In this document: in pieces, positions 46,256 through 57,824 of the stretch | How the letters are laid out: each line of letters begins with the position of its first letter | How positions within the stretch are numbered: position 1 is the stretch's first letter | NCBI GenBank assembly: GCA_037043235.1 | Contig: JAWRVZ010000157.1 | Span: forward strand, 547,501 to 611,500 | Source of the DNA: Rhodeus uyekii | Taxonomy: Eukaryota > Chordata > Actinopteri > Cypriniformes > Acheilognathidae | Length of the DNA stretch: 64,000 nt | Direction: 5' to 3' | The notes under the pieces: model-generated | What the model was told of the DNA's origin: nothing | What the model saw: the letters and a program-made list of their open reading frames with translations, nothing else | The model's database searches: none | Position numbers and translations under genes: made by a program

Positions 46256-47044
46256 TGTCAGGTTGAGTTGAAGGAAGATATGAGGACTCAAGGATGCAGA
46301 CGAATGGGGTTTTATTGTTACAAAAAACAAAAATAAAACAGAAAACCACCCCGAGGGGGAAAACAAGACTGGAAGACTTGACTTGACTTGACTAGACACT
46401 TGACTTGAAACAGCTAGGACAGCAGGAAATACAACCATATAACGACGATAAACCAGCACAAGACAACAGACACGGATGGATTAAGTACACACACGAGGAA
46501 CGGTAATTGAATGGGACACAGCTGGGAACAAATCAAACTAAAGCAGGGAAACAAGGTGGGAGGGTTACACATTGACGATACAAACACGAAGCCAATGCGA
46601 ATCACCGTGTTCACATTAAACAGAGACGCATCCCAAGAACACAACATGAAAGCACATGGCCGACATAAACACGAACCGCGTGCTTACAACACAGGACAAG
46701 GACACGAGAGCGCGCGGTACGAGCAGAGCTTGAAACCGCAACCAATCACATAACGTAGAGTGCGAGAGAATGAGCAAAACACTTGTCACACGCGTTCACA
46801 ACAAGGACGAACACACGAGTTATGAATGCCCGAATCCCAAAACACAAAACCGAAACTGAACCAGAACAAAGTATCGGGACCAGACATCATAACTCGCACA
46901 AAAGACGTCACACAGACAAGCGCGCGTGCGGCTCGAATCCTCGAAGCCGTGCGCACCCACATCAAACGCGAGACATTACGGTAGTGTCAGAGCTCCGCCA
47001 CAACAACAAGAGATTACTAGACCGAATGTGGCAGAACCCTGACA
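46256..47044 (-). mobile_element. Solo LTR, copy 3
   Basis: Reverse-complement copy of the LTR at 28418-29207, 789 bp, with a perfect 5-bp target duplication acaac (46251-46255 and 47045-47049). The polyadenylation signal (minus strand) is in ggggttttattgtt near 46310. The two intact copies are almost the same length, and copies 1 and 3 share long stretches. Confidence 0.9.
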
Positions 47045-47159
47045 ACAACAAGTTCTATACATGTTTTTAATTGTTGATCCAAGTTTAATGTTTAAAGTGC
47101 TTACTTCTATACACCAAAAGAAGGTGTACAGAGTTATTACCATTAACTAAAAAATAAAA

Positions 47160-47450
47160 TTTTAAGTTTCTGGCTGATGCTAATCGTAAAAGCTCCTTGT
47201 GTCTGTCTTCTGTTGTGAGCGCACAAGTTCAGTTGTTGTTCGTTCTCGTCCACTCTGTCTTGTTCTGTGAGTGTGTTGTTTTGAGTTCGCTCGGGCTGCG
47301 TGCTCTCCTGTCTGCATGCATTGTTGTTGTCTTCTGTGTAGCAAGGGTTAATGTTTACATTAGGCCGCATTCTTTCGTGTCATTGGTTTCTTAATTGGCT
47401 GCGTGCTCGTGTCTCGTTTGTTTTTGGGGCTTGTTTAATCTGACCTGTTC
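47160..47450 (+). mobile_element. Diverged fragment of the same LTR family
   Basis: Phrases such as gttcgttctcgtccactctg, gtcttctgtgtagcaagggt and ttaattggctgcgtgctcgt resemble the 28620-28900 part of solo LTR copy 1 but are much more diverged. It lies about 115 bp from copy 3 in the opposite orientation. Confidence 0.45.
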
Positions 47451-48240
47451 TGAGAAAAAACTGCAGCGGTCAATGGGAGAAAATCTTGAATGAACTCTAG
47501 CTTTCACTAATGACACCCCACAAAAGAAAAACAAACAAACACAGATAATCAGTTTAAGCGATCACATTTTGAGAAATGACAGAATCAATTGTTGGAAAGA
47601 CATAAATTAAGACAGTAGGTTAGTGTCACTTCTAATCAACTAGATGTAATTCAGACGAGGACACGTAACCAAATTACTCTTAAAAGAAGCATAAACATTA
47701 AAGAAGACTGAAATACAATTGCATATATGTTCATTCAACATATAGGCAAACTATCAAAAAAACTTATTGAAATATTTTATATTATGTAATGTTAAGCTTA
47801 CACACTCTGCTCACAATTGACCACAAAGTCTTTCATCACGTCCGCAATTCGAATGCATGTAATGAATTTAAAATGTTCTTTCAGGAACACACTGATGTAT
47901 ATTTAACCAAAAGGATAGTAGTATAAAGCAGTAAATCAGATCAATGCAAGCACAATAATGTGGAGCTCCTATGGTTGCGCACATCCATCCAAAACTCGTG
48001 AAATGTATCACGAGAAGAGAGTTTTGACAAATATTTTTAATAAATAATATAGACACTGAATACTTATAGCACTTGTCCACATTCTCCCTTGCTAAGCAGT
48101 TATTGTCCTCAATGATGTGAAAACATTCTTAATTTCTTTCACAGCATCTCTGAAGAACACACTATCAAGACTTGTCTACACCTGGGAGAAAAAACTTCAG
48201 GACTGAGGGAGACAGAATTACAGGCCGATCTTAGTTAATT
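47451..48240. other. No recognised feature
   Basis: A+T-rich unique-looking sequence. Confidence 0.45.
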
Positions 48241-48330
48241 AAACAGGTTTGAATGCATTGGCCCGGCTAGTTCTCTGGGTTTGGGAACAGGCCTCCTACA
48301 TGCAGGTTTGTTTACGGGGCAGGGTCATGT

Positions 48331-48657
48331 TCATGGTCCACCATTGCTCTGTTGTTCCACACTATCCAAAACAGAAACCGGTCCAACACCGAAGGCTTCC
48401 TCAGCTGACCCAGAGATTCCAACACCCTCATTACTTGTCTGTTCGAGATAAGGTAATGTACCTTTTTCCATCACTGTATACTGTGGATCAGCATTTCCAA
48501 CTTCCATCTGCTCAACTGAATCTGATGGTGATGGTGACGACAACAAACTTCCTGATCTGAATGCAACCTCTCTGGTACTCCATTCTTCACCAATACCTGT
48601 CTTTCTTTTGTGTTTACACTTATCTCTTCCACTCCTGCCTGGAACATCACTTAACAA
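48331..48657 (-). pseudogene. Coding-like remnant, probably the 3' part of a retroelement gene
   Basis: A 108-codon open stretch with coding-like composition. It has a basic patch (RSGRDKCKHKRKTG, about residues 8-21) and a Ser/acidic middle. It lies just downstream, on the minus strand, of the gag-like remnant at 48890-49260, separated by a SINE insertion. I infer it belongs to the same decayed gene. No CCHC zinc knuckle is visible. It could instead be an unrelated ORF. Confidence 0.3.
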
Positions 48658-48758
48658 CCCTCAGTTGGACTTAAGGATTCGCAGGACAGAGAGTACCCAA
48701 CCGGGCACGGGGCTGCAACCATATATTCTCTGTGGAAAGATTTAAAAGTTGTAACTTT

Positions 48759-48856
48759 GCTTTCCTACAGCTCAGACAGTAGAGTGTGGAACTTGCAATG
48801 CTAAGGTCATGGGTTCAAATCCCAAAGAAAGCAAGAACTGATTAGAGTGTCAAAGT
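48759..48856 (+). mobile_element. SINE head (HAmo-like), inserted in a gag-like remnant
   Basis: tttcctacagctcagacagt then agagtgtgg (A box), gtcatgggttcaaatccc (B box) and agcaagaactgattagagtg. The tail is missing. It lies between two coding-like tracts on the opposite strand and so appears to have split an older gene. Confidence 0.8.
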
Positions 48857-48889
48857 GGCCTGTCCCTTACCAAACTCTGAAGTTGTTTT

Positions 48890-49260
48890 CAGAGAATGGC
48901 ATCTCTTACTCCCTCAATAAACTGGTAAAATGACATTCACATTTGCAGCAGCATTGGGCGACTGCTTCAATACAGAGTTTAGTATCTGCGACAAGGCATG
49001 AGAGGTGCATGAAGATCTTCACCTTCCAGCTGTTTCCTGGTATAAAAAGTCTACAAAAACTGGGCAAGACTAGACTTTTTCCTAAAGGCTTCCCTAAGGT
49101 AGGAAAAGATGTCTGAACTCCTCCTGAACCTAACCTCTTTGAAAAGCGGCATCTTTCAATAAGGAAATACCAAAGTCAGCTCGGTCTTCTGGAGTCTGGT
49201 TTACTGCTTACAAGCAGTACCCTTTCCACTTCAGCAAATTCATCCACATTTCTACCATCT
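48890..49260 (-). pseudogene. Decayed gag-like gene
   Basis: On the minus strand, frame-shifted patches read DGRNVDEFAEVERVLLVSSK, then SSDIFSYLREAFRKKSSLAQ, then FYTRKQLEGEDLHA, then SHALSQILNSVLKQSPNAA, then QFIEGVRDA. The order (Leu-rich helix, LREAF...LAQ.., FY.RKQ..EDL, S.AL, QFIEG.RD) is the capsid-like core of retrotransposon or domesticated Gag proteins (PNMA/ZCCHC type). At least four frameshifts or stops interrupt it, so it is dead. The family call is from residue pattern only. Confidence 0.55.
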
Positions 49261-49578
49261 TTACTAAAGTTCTGTTCTTGCAGGACACACATAACAGTTT
49301 TCTAGTAGACGGTTAGCTAAGTACTCACTACCGTATTCCAGAGAGAAAACGCCTAAGAGCTCCCAACTGTCAGATACCCCCCTCCACTTCCTCTCAGAGG
49401 CAAATATTTTACTTTTTATGAAAAACTGACTTTTTACCTGACATTACAAAAATAAATAATGCACAGACATAATGTTGTTGCATTTACAAATTTCAATGCA
49501 TATAATCAAAATTGTATTTCTCTACAAATTCCTCAAGAAGAGAAAACAGTCTGTCCATTCTCTCCCTGGTCTCCTGTG

Positions 49579-49609
<31 letters not shown>

Positions 49610-50209
49610 GATCGCTCAATCAGCCCATCCTCTCTGTCTCTTTTTGTCTTGACTGGTGCTAGTGCTGGTTCATCTTCATCTTGGTCATCCACTGCTGAAC
49701 TTGGCTCTGGTGTGTCCTCAGTGATGGAGGCAATGAGAAAAGGAACGGCTCTGTCCCAACACCTCAAACCACTGTGCAGCAGTCACTCACTCCCTCACCT
49801 GTCCCAGGACACTTGCAAACCTAAGGCAGAGCAAAGAAACCACACCTGTTAACAACAACAGCAACAACAACAGCACAATAAAGTTCAGCCAATTTAACTT
49901 GAGTGACTTGCAGGGCGCCAATTTTCTCCAGAATTTTCCTAAAACAAAAGAAAAAGAAAAAACGTATAAAGAATATTAAGACGATTAAGAAGATTGGTGC
50001 AATCCTAAAAAGATTAGAAAATATAACACAGCAGTACATGCAAACAAAATACTCCAAAAATCTATTTTCTGGATACTGAAATTTGGTTTAAACATTTGCA
50101 TATGCAGCTTTCATGACAGCACTACAAACACAAGTGAAAGAGTATTGCTTTATCTACTGGTCGTCTTATTGTTGTGGGCTTTGTACAGGGTGAGGGAAAC
50201 TTGTTATAA
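49261..50209. other. Unassigned; minus-strand acidic open stretch
   Basis: Contains (TC)n at 49580-49602. A minus-strand frame (49522-49767; EDTPEPSSAVDDQDEDEPAL) is compositionally coding-like but is partly (AG)n-derived and has no upstream support. Confidence 0.3.
49580..49602. repeat. (TC)n microsatellite
   Basis: Dinucleotide run of about 11 units. Confidence 0.95.
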
Positions 50210-50356
50210 TATTTACATTTATTCATTTAGCAGACGCTTTTATCCAAAGCAACTTACAAAGTACAGAAAGCGATTTGTCCTGAGGATACAAAAGTACATA
50301 AGAGTGCTTACAATACAGAGTTTCGAACATTATATACGGTACACAAGTAGCCTAGT
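50210..50356 (-). mobile_element. SINE/L2-type tail fragment
   Basis: tttacatttattcatttagc then agacgcttttatccaaagca is the same L2-type tail as in the SINEs above, read on the minus strand. The adjoining sequence (aagtacataagagtgcttac) differs from the tRNA-headed copies, so the head belongs to another family or is unrecognised. Confidence 0.6.
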
Positions 50357-52004
50357 AAAACTGTGGAGTTTTTTGCTCCGGTAAATTTCTGGCCCTCATA
50401 TTAATAAACTCAGGTGTCTGCTCCTTGCTCTCTGATGCCAATGTAGAACACTGACGATTGCTTATGTTGATATATTGTTTATTTTACGTCGTGGTATTAA
50501 GTAATCAAAATTCAATGTCTTCCAAACATCTCATGCCAACATTATATTGATGTCAAACACCAACAATTAGTTGTGAGGTAAGATCCAAAACCCAACCCAG
50601 ACTGGATGTGGGCTTCCCTACAGGCCTTGTGAGTGTTTAGTAAACTCTCAGAAACCCTCATGCACTGATGAGCCGCTGAAGGAGTGATTTCAGCTGCAGA
50701 GTGTGACGCTTTTACAGTTAATTAAGCTGCTGATGTCTCGCTCATGGGCTGGTGGGTGTTTGCCAGGTCACAGACAAACAAACTCCGTTTCAATTATCCC
50801 TGTTTGTCGGGGGAGCGGAGAGGCTACAAAACCAAGTCAAATCCCGAGCAAAGAGCCGAATGCATGACTTCACCTCCCCCAAATGCACATCAGCTGTTTT
50901 GTCAGTAATGCTAGCCTGACAATACATGAAGAAGATTTCAGCAGAAACAAGACTTAGCTCCGAGCTAATCGTGACGCTTTGATCAACTCCTGCTACAAAG
51001 CGTAGCATTACCATATTTATTCACACACTGCAGAGCACGGGACGGGTTAGTCGACTTACTGCGCACAACAAACAATTCGGACATTATTCTCTTTCATGTT
51101 TTTGTATTGAAGTAAAAAGTTATGAGTATCATGCCTGGAGTGAAGAGGCAGTGCTGTCTTTTGTAGAACTGCTTTAAAGCTGAATCAAGTTTGTTTCATA
51201 ATTGACAAATTTTGCAACATCGACACACAGAATTTAAATAAATTTTGATTTCATGACTTAAACTAAATAAATAAACCCAGCTGAATCAAAAAGGGATGAG
51301 AATGACCCAAATTGGGTTGTTTTTATTCATTTTTAGAGTGCATCGATATTCGCCCAATACTGGAATCAAGATCAAATCCTTTTATTTCTCATTCTGGTCA
51401 CATATATGCTGTTGAATCTGAATCAAACTAATGTCCAGCTGACTATAACCCATGTTTATTAGTGTGTTTCATGTTTGTTTTAAGCATGATCTCATTGATG
51501 AATCTTGATTCCCACCCAAATACACTTTCAGTGAATGAGCTGAAGAGTTTAAATCAAACCAAAGGAAGAAAAGCAAAGATGAGAAAAGCAGCTGTTTCAC
51601 TCGCTTAGATGTTGTTTGAATCCACTGTGTGAACATAAATCTTTTTCTTGGACAGAATTTGTCACTTTGTCTTTTGCCAATTCACATGAAGCCTTGGGCT
51701 GTGCAGCTAAACACAATTTCCACTGAGAGAAAAGCAAATAAGAACATGCAAATCATAATTGACTCTCGGCGTGTTTAATCATTAATGTCGGTGTGCCGGA
51801 TTGTGTGATGGCTGTCTAATCTAACCGGTTGTTGTCGAGGACATCTTCTCTAATTAGTTGTTTAGTATGACCTGGTAAATCCGGCGCATATGCAAAATAT
51901 TACATTGATGCTGTTATGAGGAGTGAAGAGAAGTGATGACAGCCAACTAATTTGGAAAAGAGCCAAATGTCTCTCTAGTCTTTTTACGGGTCCTGACTCT
52001 CATT
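50357..52004. other. Unique DNA, candidate regulatory stretches
   Basis: 50590-51060 and 51720-51920 are repeat-free and contain motif clusters common in developmental enhancers (atgcaaat near 51748, ctaattagttg near 51852). Conservation cannot be tested here. Confidence 0.3.
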
Positions 52005-53285
52005 TCCCAGCTGAGAAAATGTTTTTTACGAATATTTGGCCAATTTTCCATTTCAGTTCTGAAAACATTATTTCGGAATGTTCTCGGAATGTTCATCCTC
52101 AAAATCCAGTTTTAAAACATTTTAAAAACATTCTCTCCTGTTTATGCAAACGTTAAAGGAATATTCAGTTGGATCATTCTTCAAACATTATGATTGAATG
52201 TTCTCTGAACGTTCTGAAACATTAGACGAACATCCAGCTAAAACATTTCAGATCAATGAATGATGTATAAATAATAATGTTGTGAGGACATTATTAAAGA
52301 CCAGATAACTTTGAAAAAACATTCTATTAACATTACAGGAAGAATGTTTGTTCATATCTTGAACCTTGAACAGAGAACCTTGCCAGAATGTTCACATGTG
52401 CAATGTCCTTTTGGGCCAAAATCTGTTGTCCAAATTTCGGAGTCAAAAAGATTTGTACTGATGTGGGAGTCAGTAGGGACAGAGCTATGATGCGTTGCAT
52501 TGACCTTGGAAGTCGGATGTCGGAGCTGGGAATGATACTAGAGTCGAACACGTTCCAGTACACGTCAGAAAACTGTCCAGGCAAACCTTTGTTGGACTTG
52601 CTTCCTTTGGAATACAAACACATTAAAAAGTGTTATTTTGCACAAATAATACCGAAGTATCATGTCCACATATAAAGGTTGGATAACACTGTGTGCACCA
52701 CTGATTTGATTGAGATACAAACAAAGAGAAGAGATAATGGACAATTAGCAGCCATATTGGATTTTGAAGTAGGGGTTGTTGTGCTTCCCTTGAGTTTCCC
52801 AGTCACAAATCCAACTTCCAGTTAAAAGGTCCACCCAAAATCTAGGACTTTCCCATTTCTGAGGACAAACAGAACAAACCATTAGATCTACTGAGGTGGT
52901 TCAGGTCATTATTCTAGCTGATCATAGCTTTCAGTTAACAAACATTCATCCAGAAATCGTTAACAGAACGTTAATTAAAAGTTATCTGATTTTTAATAAT
53001 GTTCTCAAAATGTTAGCACAAAAACATTATTTATACATCACTCATAGAAGATTTTTTGGCTGAAACATTTCAGCTGGACGTTCATCCACTGCATTTTTGT
53101 TCTTTCGGAACGTTCAGAGAACAAGCAGCATTCCCATAATGTTTGAAGAATGATGAACTGGAATGTTTCCTTAACGTTAACATGAGCGAAAATAAATCAA
53201 TTATTTAAACGTTTTGAACATTCAGAGATAATGGTTTCAAAGCTATGGAAACCTTAGCAGGATGTTCTGTGAACATATTTATCTT
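52005..53285. mobile_element. Fold-back (long inverted repeat) DNA element
   Basis: The left arm (about 52005-52335) and right arm (about 52940-53285) are inverted copies. For example, tcattcttcaaacattatg near 52170 matches cataatgtttgaagaatgat near 53135, and gttctctgaacgttc near 52200 matches gaacgttcagagaac near 53108. The central 600 bp (52340-52900) contains gaagtcggatgtcggagctg. No transposase. Half-copies of the arm sequence occur at 62440-62790. Confidence 0.75.
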
Positions 53286-53829
53286 GGGTATATATTGGTG
53301 TTTTATCCAATAATAAATATCAAAATATGAAGGCGAATATGATTGGAATGTCAAAGGGTTAATCGCACATCTGGGAAGGAAACAATAGTCAGTGTAAGAT
53401 GATGAAAGATAAATGTGTCTTCATTCTGCCAGCCCTACAGGCACATCAACTGCAGAACCGCAGGTCGTTTCATTCAGACGGGTCGCCATCATTAGACAGC
53501 GGCGCGCAGGAATTAAACCATGACACCACCGAACCATCCGCGTTTCCTTTGTCTTCATGAAATGGGACAGACCTTTGTTCTGGCTTTGAGAACACACATG
53601 AAGTACAGACGCTGATGGATTCGCTTTTAATCTGATCTGAAGGATGTTTATGAAGAGAGTGTTCGCCACATGCAGCGTTTCATCTCGTTTTGAGCCAGAT
53701 GAAAGTCTTGTTCTCACTGGTGGTCTGAGCCCAATGATCAGCTGCTCTTATTAGTTTATATGTTTGAATAGATGCCGAAATATGGCCATTAATATGCAAA
53801 GACTTTCACACAAGCGATAAGAGATGGAG
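53286..53829. other. No recognised feature
   Basis: Unique-looking. A 98-codon minus-strand frame (53421-53717) has no recognisable domain. Confidence 0.4.
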
Positions 53830-54126
53830 TGTCAGGACACAATCCCACAGTCTCAGTCTGTCTGTGTCCATTCATGTGCTTTGTTTTGATCACAGTCACC
53901 TGTGTCCTGTTAATCACCTCCTTCACCTGTCCATTTTTAATCACCTCATTAGTTCCCGTTTGTTTGTTTGTTCATGTATTTATACCCTATGTTCTCCTTC
54001 ATTTTTGCTCTGTTCTCTCCTGTGTAACGTTGTGTGTGGGACTGTTATCTTCTGAGTGTTGTTATTAAAAGACATTCATATTGAACTTCTATGTGTTCAT
54101 ACTATTTCTATTCTGCAACCGTGACA
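53830..54126 (+). mobile_element. Solo LTR of a second family
   Basis: It starts TGTCAGGACAC and ends CAACCGTGACA. Inside are a TATA-like tatttataccct (about 53977) and a polyadenylation-like attaaaagac (about 54063) in LTR order. 297 bp. The flanks (atggag and cctgc) do not match, so no target duplication remains. A loosely related fragment lies at 54445-54510. Confidence 0.65.
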
Positions 54127-54535
54127 CCTGCACTGCAACTCTTCTAAATTAAATCCAGATGAACCTAATGAAAGTCTTATTTATTGTACGAAATATGTGC
54201 AATGTTAGAGTGTAACATTAACATTTTACTCATTTACTGAGGAATTTGTGTATCACACTGGAACCATTTTAATGTAAAGTTACATTTATTATGTTTTTAA
54301 AGAAATCTTTAGTTTGCTATTTTTTATAAAGCAATTAATTGGGGATAATTGATAATGGATAATATGTTCTAATATTATTACATATGTCAGAAATTAGTCC
54401 TCAATCTGCCATCTTTAAAAATTGCCATGGTTACTGATTGCATTGTGCACCTGTTTCTTGTTCGGTTTGTTTTCTCCTGTGTGTTTAAGCCTTCAGTTTA
54501 GTTCCACTCACTGTCCAGTAATGTCTTTTTAATTT

Positions 54536-54630
54536 AATGGTTAGAGAGTCTGCTAGGAAATGACTGAGGTGCCTTTGAGCAAGACACCGAACCCCCAATT
54601 GCCCCACACTTCTCAGTGTATTTACAGGTT
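54536..54630 (+). mobile_element. Deleted tRNA-type SINE fragment
   Basis: taatggttagagagtctgct is a tRNA-like A-box head, followed by actgaggtgcctttgagcaa then gacaccgaaccccc. This phrase is diagnostic of a common cyprinid SINE. The segment with the B box between these parts is deleted. Confidence 0.65.
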
Positions 54631-54635
54631 TATAT

Positions 54636-54880
54636 TACAAGGATAGTATAACCTGAGATCACCTACATTGTGGGGATGAGCCAGTGGCCTTAATGAGGGA
54701 AATGGATTAAAAAAAATACTAAATGATGTTTATTTGAAAATGTAAAAATGCAGAAAGTTTTCTGTGATGGGTAGTTTTAGGGGTCGGATTAGTGTAGGGG
54801 ATAGAAAATACAGGTAGTATAGTATTATTAAAAACCATTACGCCTATGGAGAGTCCCCACAAAGATAGCAAAACCAAGTA
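54636..54880. mobile_element. MITE with 'gtggggac' ends
   Basis: It starts attacaaggatagtataacc and ends agagtccccacaaagatagc. Inside are gcagaaagttttctgtgatg and taggggtcggattagtgtag. This matches a ubiquitous fish element whose termini carry gtccccacaa. Confidence 0.75.
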
Positions 54881-54937
54881 TATGTGTGTGTGCTTGCAGA
54901 CTTGAACACATCTCACACTGGAGTGATACAGTCACTT

Positions 54938-54957
54938 ACACACACACACACACACAC
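54938..54957. repeat. (AC)n microsatellite
   Basis: Ten AC units. Confidence 0.9.
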
Positions 54958-55913
54958 TATGAGAGTCATTGATTGTGAATGGCCGGAGGAGTCCATAAAG
55001 CCCTTACAGTGAACATAAACATTTTATCAGCCTCATACAGAGGTTAAATAGACTGCGGCTGTGCTGCGGTAATGAGCCTCCGCTCCCACTGTGCACACAC
55101 ATAAACTAAACTGATGAAATACACACACAACCACAATTTATTGCTTTCAACTTTGGATACTTCAGTAAATGCAGAAAGTACATGTGCAAATGCAAACTAT
55201 CATTATTTGTAATTCTTTTAATTGTCCGGTAATTTTAAAATAGTTTTTATTGCACTTTAAAACACTTTTAAAAAGAGTACTTAATACTAGAAACCATTAG
55301 ACTATGGTCTCAACGGCCATACATGAACTGTAATGCCTGTAATGTTTCAAAATGAATGCATACGTGTGATCTAGAGACTACTTCTCTGCCATTGAACAAT
55401 CTCCATCCCTTCATACCTGCAAAATCAGATCACACTGTCATTGAATGCCACTCTGTTGTCATCATCACTCACCTGCTCACACCACCAGTTGTCTGCCTCA
55501 TCTTCTGATAAAACCTGTTTAACAATCATCTGTCTCTTTTGTCCTCTGTATCATGGCAGTAATGCTTTCAGACTCTTAATTGCATGTTGATCAGTTGTTC
55601 AAATTAAATGATTGCATAGTTAAATTCAATTAGTTGAAATTTAGAGTGTTTTTGACGTGTTTAAGTAAGACTTATATTATGTAATATCGTAATTATTTCT
55701 ATTTCCTTTAAATCATGGTTAATGTGAACATCCGAAACTGCTAAAATAAAATTTACTTTACTGTTATTTCTATTGAAACATTTATAATGGTGAAGTTGCA
55801 ATTTAGTACATTTAAGTATTTGTATAAAAACACTAGAGTTCAAAATAAAAGTATTTTACATGTGCTTTAGTATGTTAGTCATATATTGATTTAAAATGTA
55901 CTTTAAAGTAAAA
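54958..55913. other. No recognised gene
   Basis: A+T-rich. Scattered motifs near 55230-55290 resemble the 'agtacactttta' repeats at 21 kb. Nothing coding. Confidence 0.4.
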
Positions 55914-55996
55914 GGTAACTCTTCACTTAAAGCCTTTATTAATAGTACATTATAAAAGATTTTCTAAAGCACTAATTATGCGCCTTATAATACATT

Positions 55997-57455
55997 TGTT
56001 ATAGTCAAGTTTCATTGTCTGATTAGTCATGCAGTTCACCTGTTGTTTCTTTAGTTAGCTCGTTAGTCCCTGTTTTCTCTCTCATTCTTGGGCCATTCTT
56101 GTTGAAGTTTCGTTGTGTATGTTGGATTTACCTCTCAGAGCTCCTGAGTTTGTCGTTAAAGGAGCCGTGGTTTGTCGTTTGTCCTGTTCCTCCTCCATCT
56201 TCATGATGAAGTTTATACACAACCTAACTTTAAAAGAGGAGCAGACCACATAGTAAAGATGGGTTTACTCCAACATCTTTGACTGTAGCAGGGCAGCTTT
56301 CCCTTGAGACTCACGTCTGCGTGTTTCTTGATTTGGTGTGCGTTATCCACTATACAGAACGTTTGCACATTCTTCTTTGTCAGCCCAAATGCAAAAACAA
56401 AGGCGCATCTGCCCGGTGTGGGTCCTCAGGGGAATTTACACCCCTGTAGAGTTGATTTTAGTGAGCAACAACTTACCATTCACCATTGGTTCTGCAGAGG
56501 ATGACACCAGAGACCAGCCATCCTCCACCAATGAATGATTCAACGGCGATGTTGTATGAGACCATGTAGACTGGCCTGACGTGATAGAAGAGCCTGAACC
56601 AAGGAAGGGCTCCGAAGTAGTCATCGCCCCCCAAAGCCCGAACCACCTGGTGTGCGAGCTGGCAACACAGCGGATTGCTAAGGGTGTGGTTATGGAGCTC
56701 AAGGCCTGGTGTCCTTCATCCCCTCTGCATCTCCAAGACGCTCTAAGGATCTGTCAACCGTCTTCCGCACTGACACCGGAAACCATCAGCCATACGGCTC
56801 CATCGTGGCTGGACTTCCGGCTTGTGCCTTCGTCTCCGTCTGGCTCTACCCTTTCCCTGGGCTCCACCATCATCCTCGGTCCCACCAGCTTCACCTCTGT
56901 CCTCTGGTTATCTGGATTCCCCTTGGATGTTCATCACCACAGCTCCACTTGCCATCGGTCTTAAGTGAGCTTGTTGGCTCCACCAGTGTCTCCATCTTTG
57001 GTGGATGTTTCTTTGTCGGTTGTCCCCAGGGTGTCATCTTCCATCAAGTCTCCACCATAGCTCCTTCTGCCTTTATAACTCCACCCTGGGACCTCACCCT
57101 GGCTGGTCTCTGGACAAACATCTGGCTCCTCGTGCTCCGGGCATCCCCCCAGACGTTATGTTTCACTCCTCTCCAGTTCCATGTCCTCCCCCCTCCCGCA
57201 TCTGATGCAGTCTTTATGGCGTGAACTTCTGTCATAATTATGTTATGTTTCATTGTATTTTTTCCCAGTTTCCCAGTGTTTCAGATCATTTAGTTAGTTC
57301 ACCTGTTATCTCATTAGTTAACTTGTTTGTCCCTGTGTAGTTATCCTCTGTGCTCTCCCTTATTCTGGGGAAATTATCGTTGATATTTTTGTGTATGTTG
57401 GAATTACCCTTCTGATTTCCTTAGTTTGTCATTTACATACAATCTAACCGTGACG
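55997..57455 (+). mobile_element. Small LTR retroelement nested in a MITE
   Basis: Two diverged direct repeats act as LTRs: about 55997-56235 and 57230-57455. They share the order tttcattgt, gttcacctgtt, ttagtccctgt or ttgtccctgt, and gtgtatgttgga. The flanks acatt (55992-55996) and gcatt (57456-57460) look like a 5-bp target duplication with one change. The roughly 1-kb interior carries only a gag-like fragment and no polymerase. Total 1.46 kb, so it is non-autonomous or internally deleted. Confidence 0.65.
56581..56720 (+). pseudogene. Gag-region fragment of a cyprinid LTR retroelement
   Basis: The frame reads EEPEPRKGSEVVIAPQSPNH then LVCELATQRIAKGVVMELKA. This resembles a Pro/Glu-rich segment repeatedly found in gag-region ORFs of cyprinid LTR elements (recalled pattern). 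The frame continues to 56964 but becomes low-complexity Ser/Pro/Leu, and the coding sequence is not otherwise intact. Not functional. Confidence 0.4.
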
Positions 57456-57785
57456 GCATTATATGAACTCATGAATAATTGTACCCACAGTTATAATACA
57501 CCTTTATAAAGTATAATGCATTAAAACATGACAAACATACACTTAGATGCAACAATGAATCTGTGAATATTTTAATGCATTTTAACTTTGCTTACAATTA
57601 TAAATGAAAACATGTAATGCATTTTAACATACATTATGAATGATGCATTATACAAAAAAAGGCTTTAAATAAAGTGTTCCTAAACTTCTAATTTGACATT
57701 TATAAATGTGTCAACAAACAGTCATGAAAGGGTCTTTTTAAGTGCGCTTAAATGGCCTTTTATTGTAATGACATTACAAATACAG

Positions 57786-57788
<3 letters not shown>

Positions 57789-57822
<34 letters not shown>
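57789..57822. repeat. (TA)n microsatellite
   Basis: Perfect TA run of about 17 units, likely hypervariable. Confidence 0.97.

Positions 57823-57824
<2 letters not shown>

Larger units (their letters stand above)
55914..57680. mobile_element. A+T-rich MITE split by an LTR retroelement
   Basis: The left end ggtaactcttcacttaaagc then c (55914) and the right end ggctttaaataaagtgttcc (57661-57680) are imperfect inverted repeats of a common fish MITE. The MITE body is interrupted at 55997-57455 by the LTR element described next. Without the insert it would be about 310 bp. Confidence 0.65.

Noticed and set aside
56709..57224. 171-codon frame in the nested LTR element
   Set aside because: Low-complexity Ser/Pro/Leu/His in an alternative frame to the gag-like fragment, not a conserved protein.
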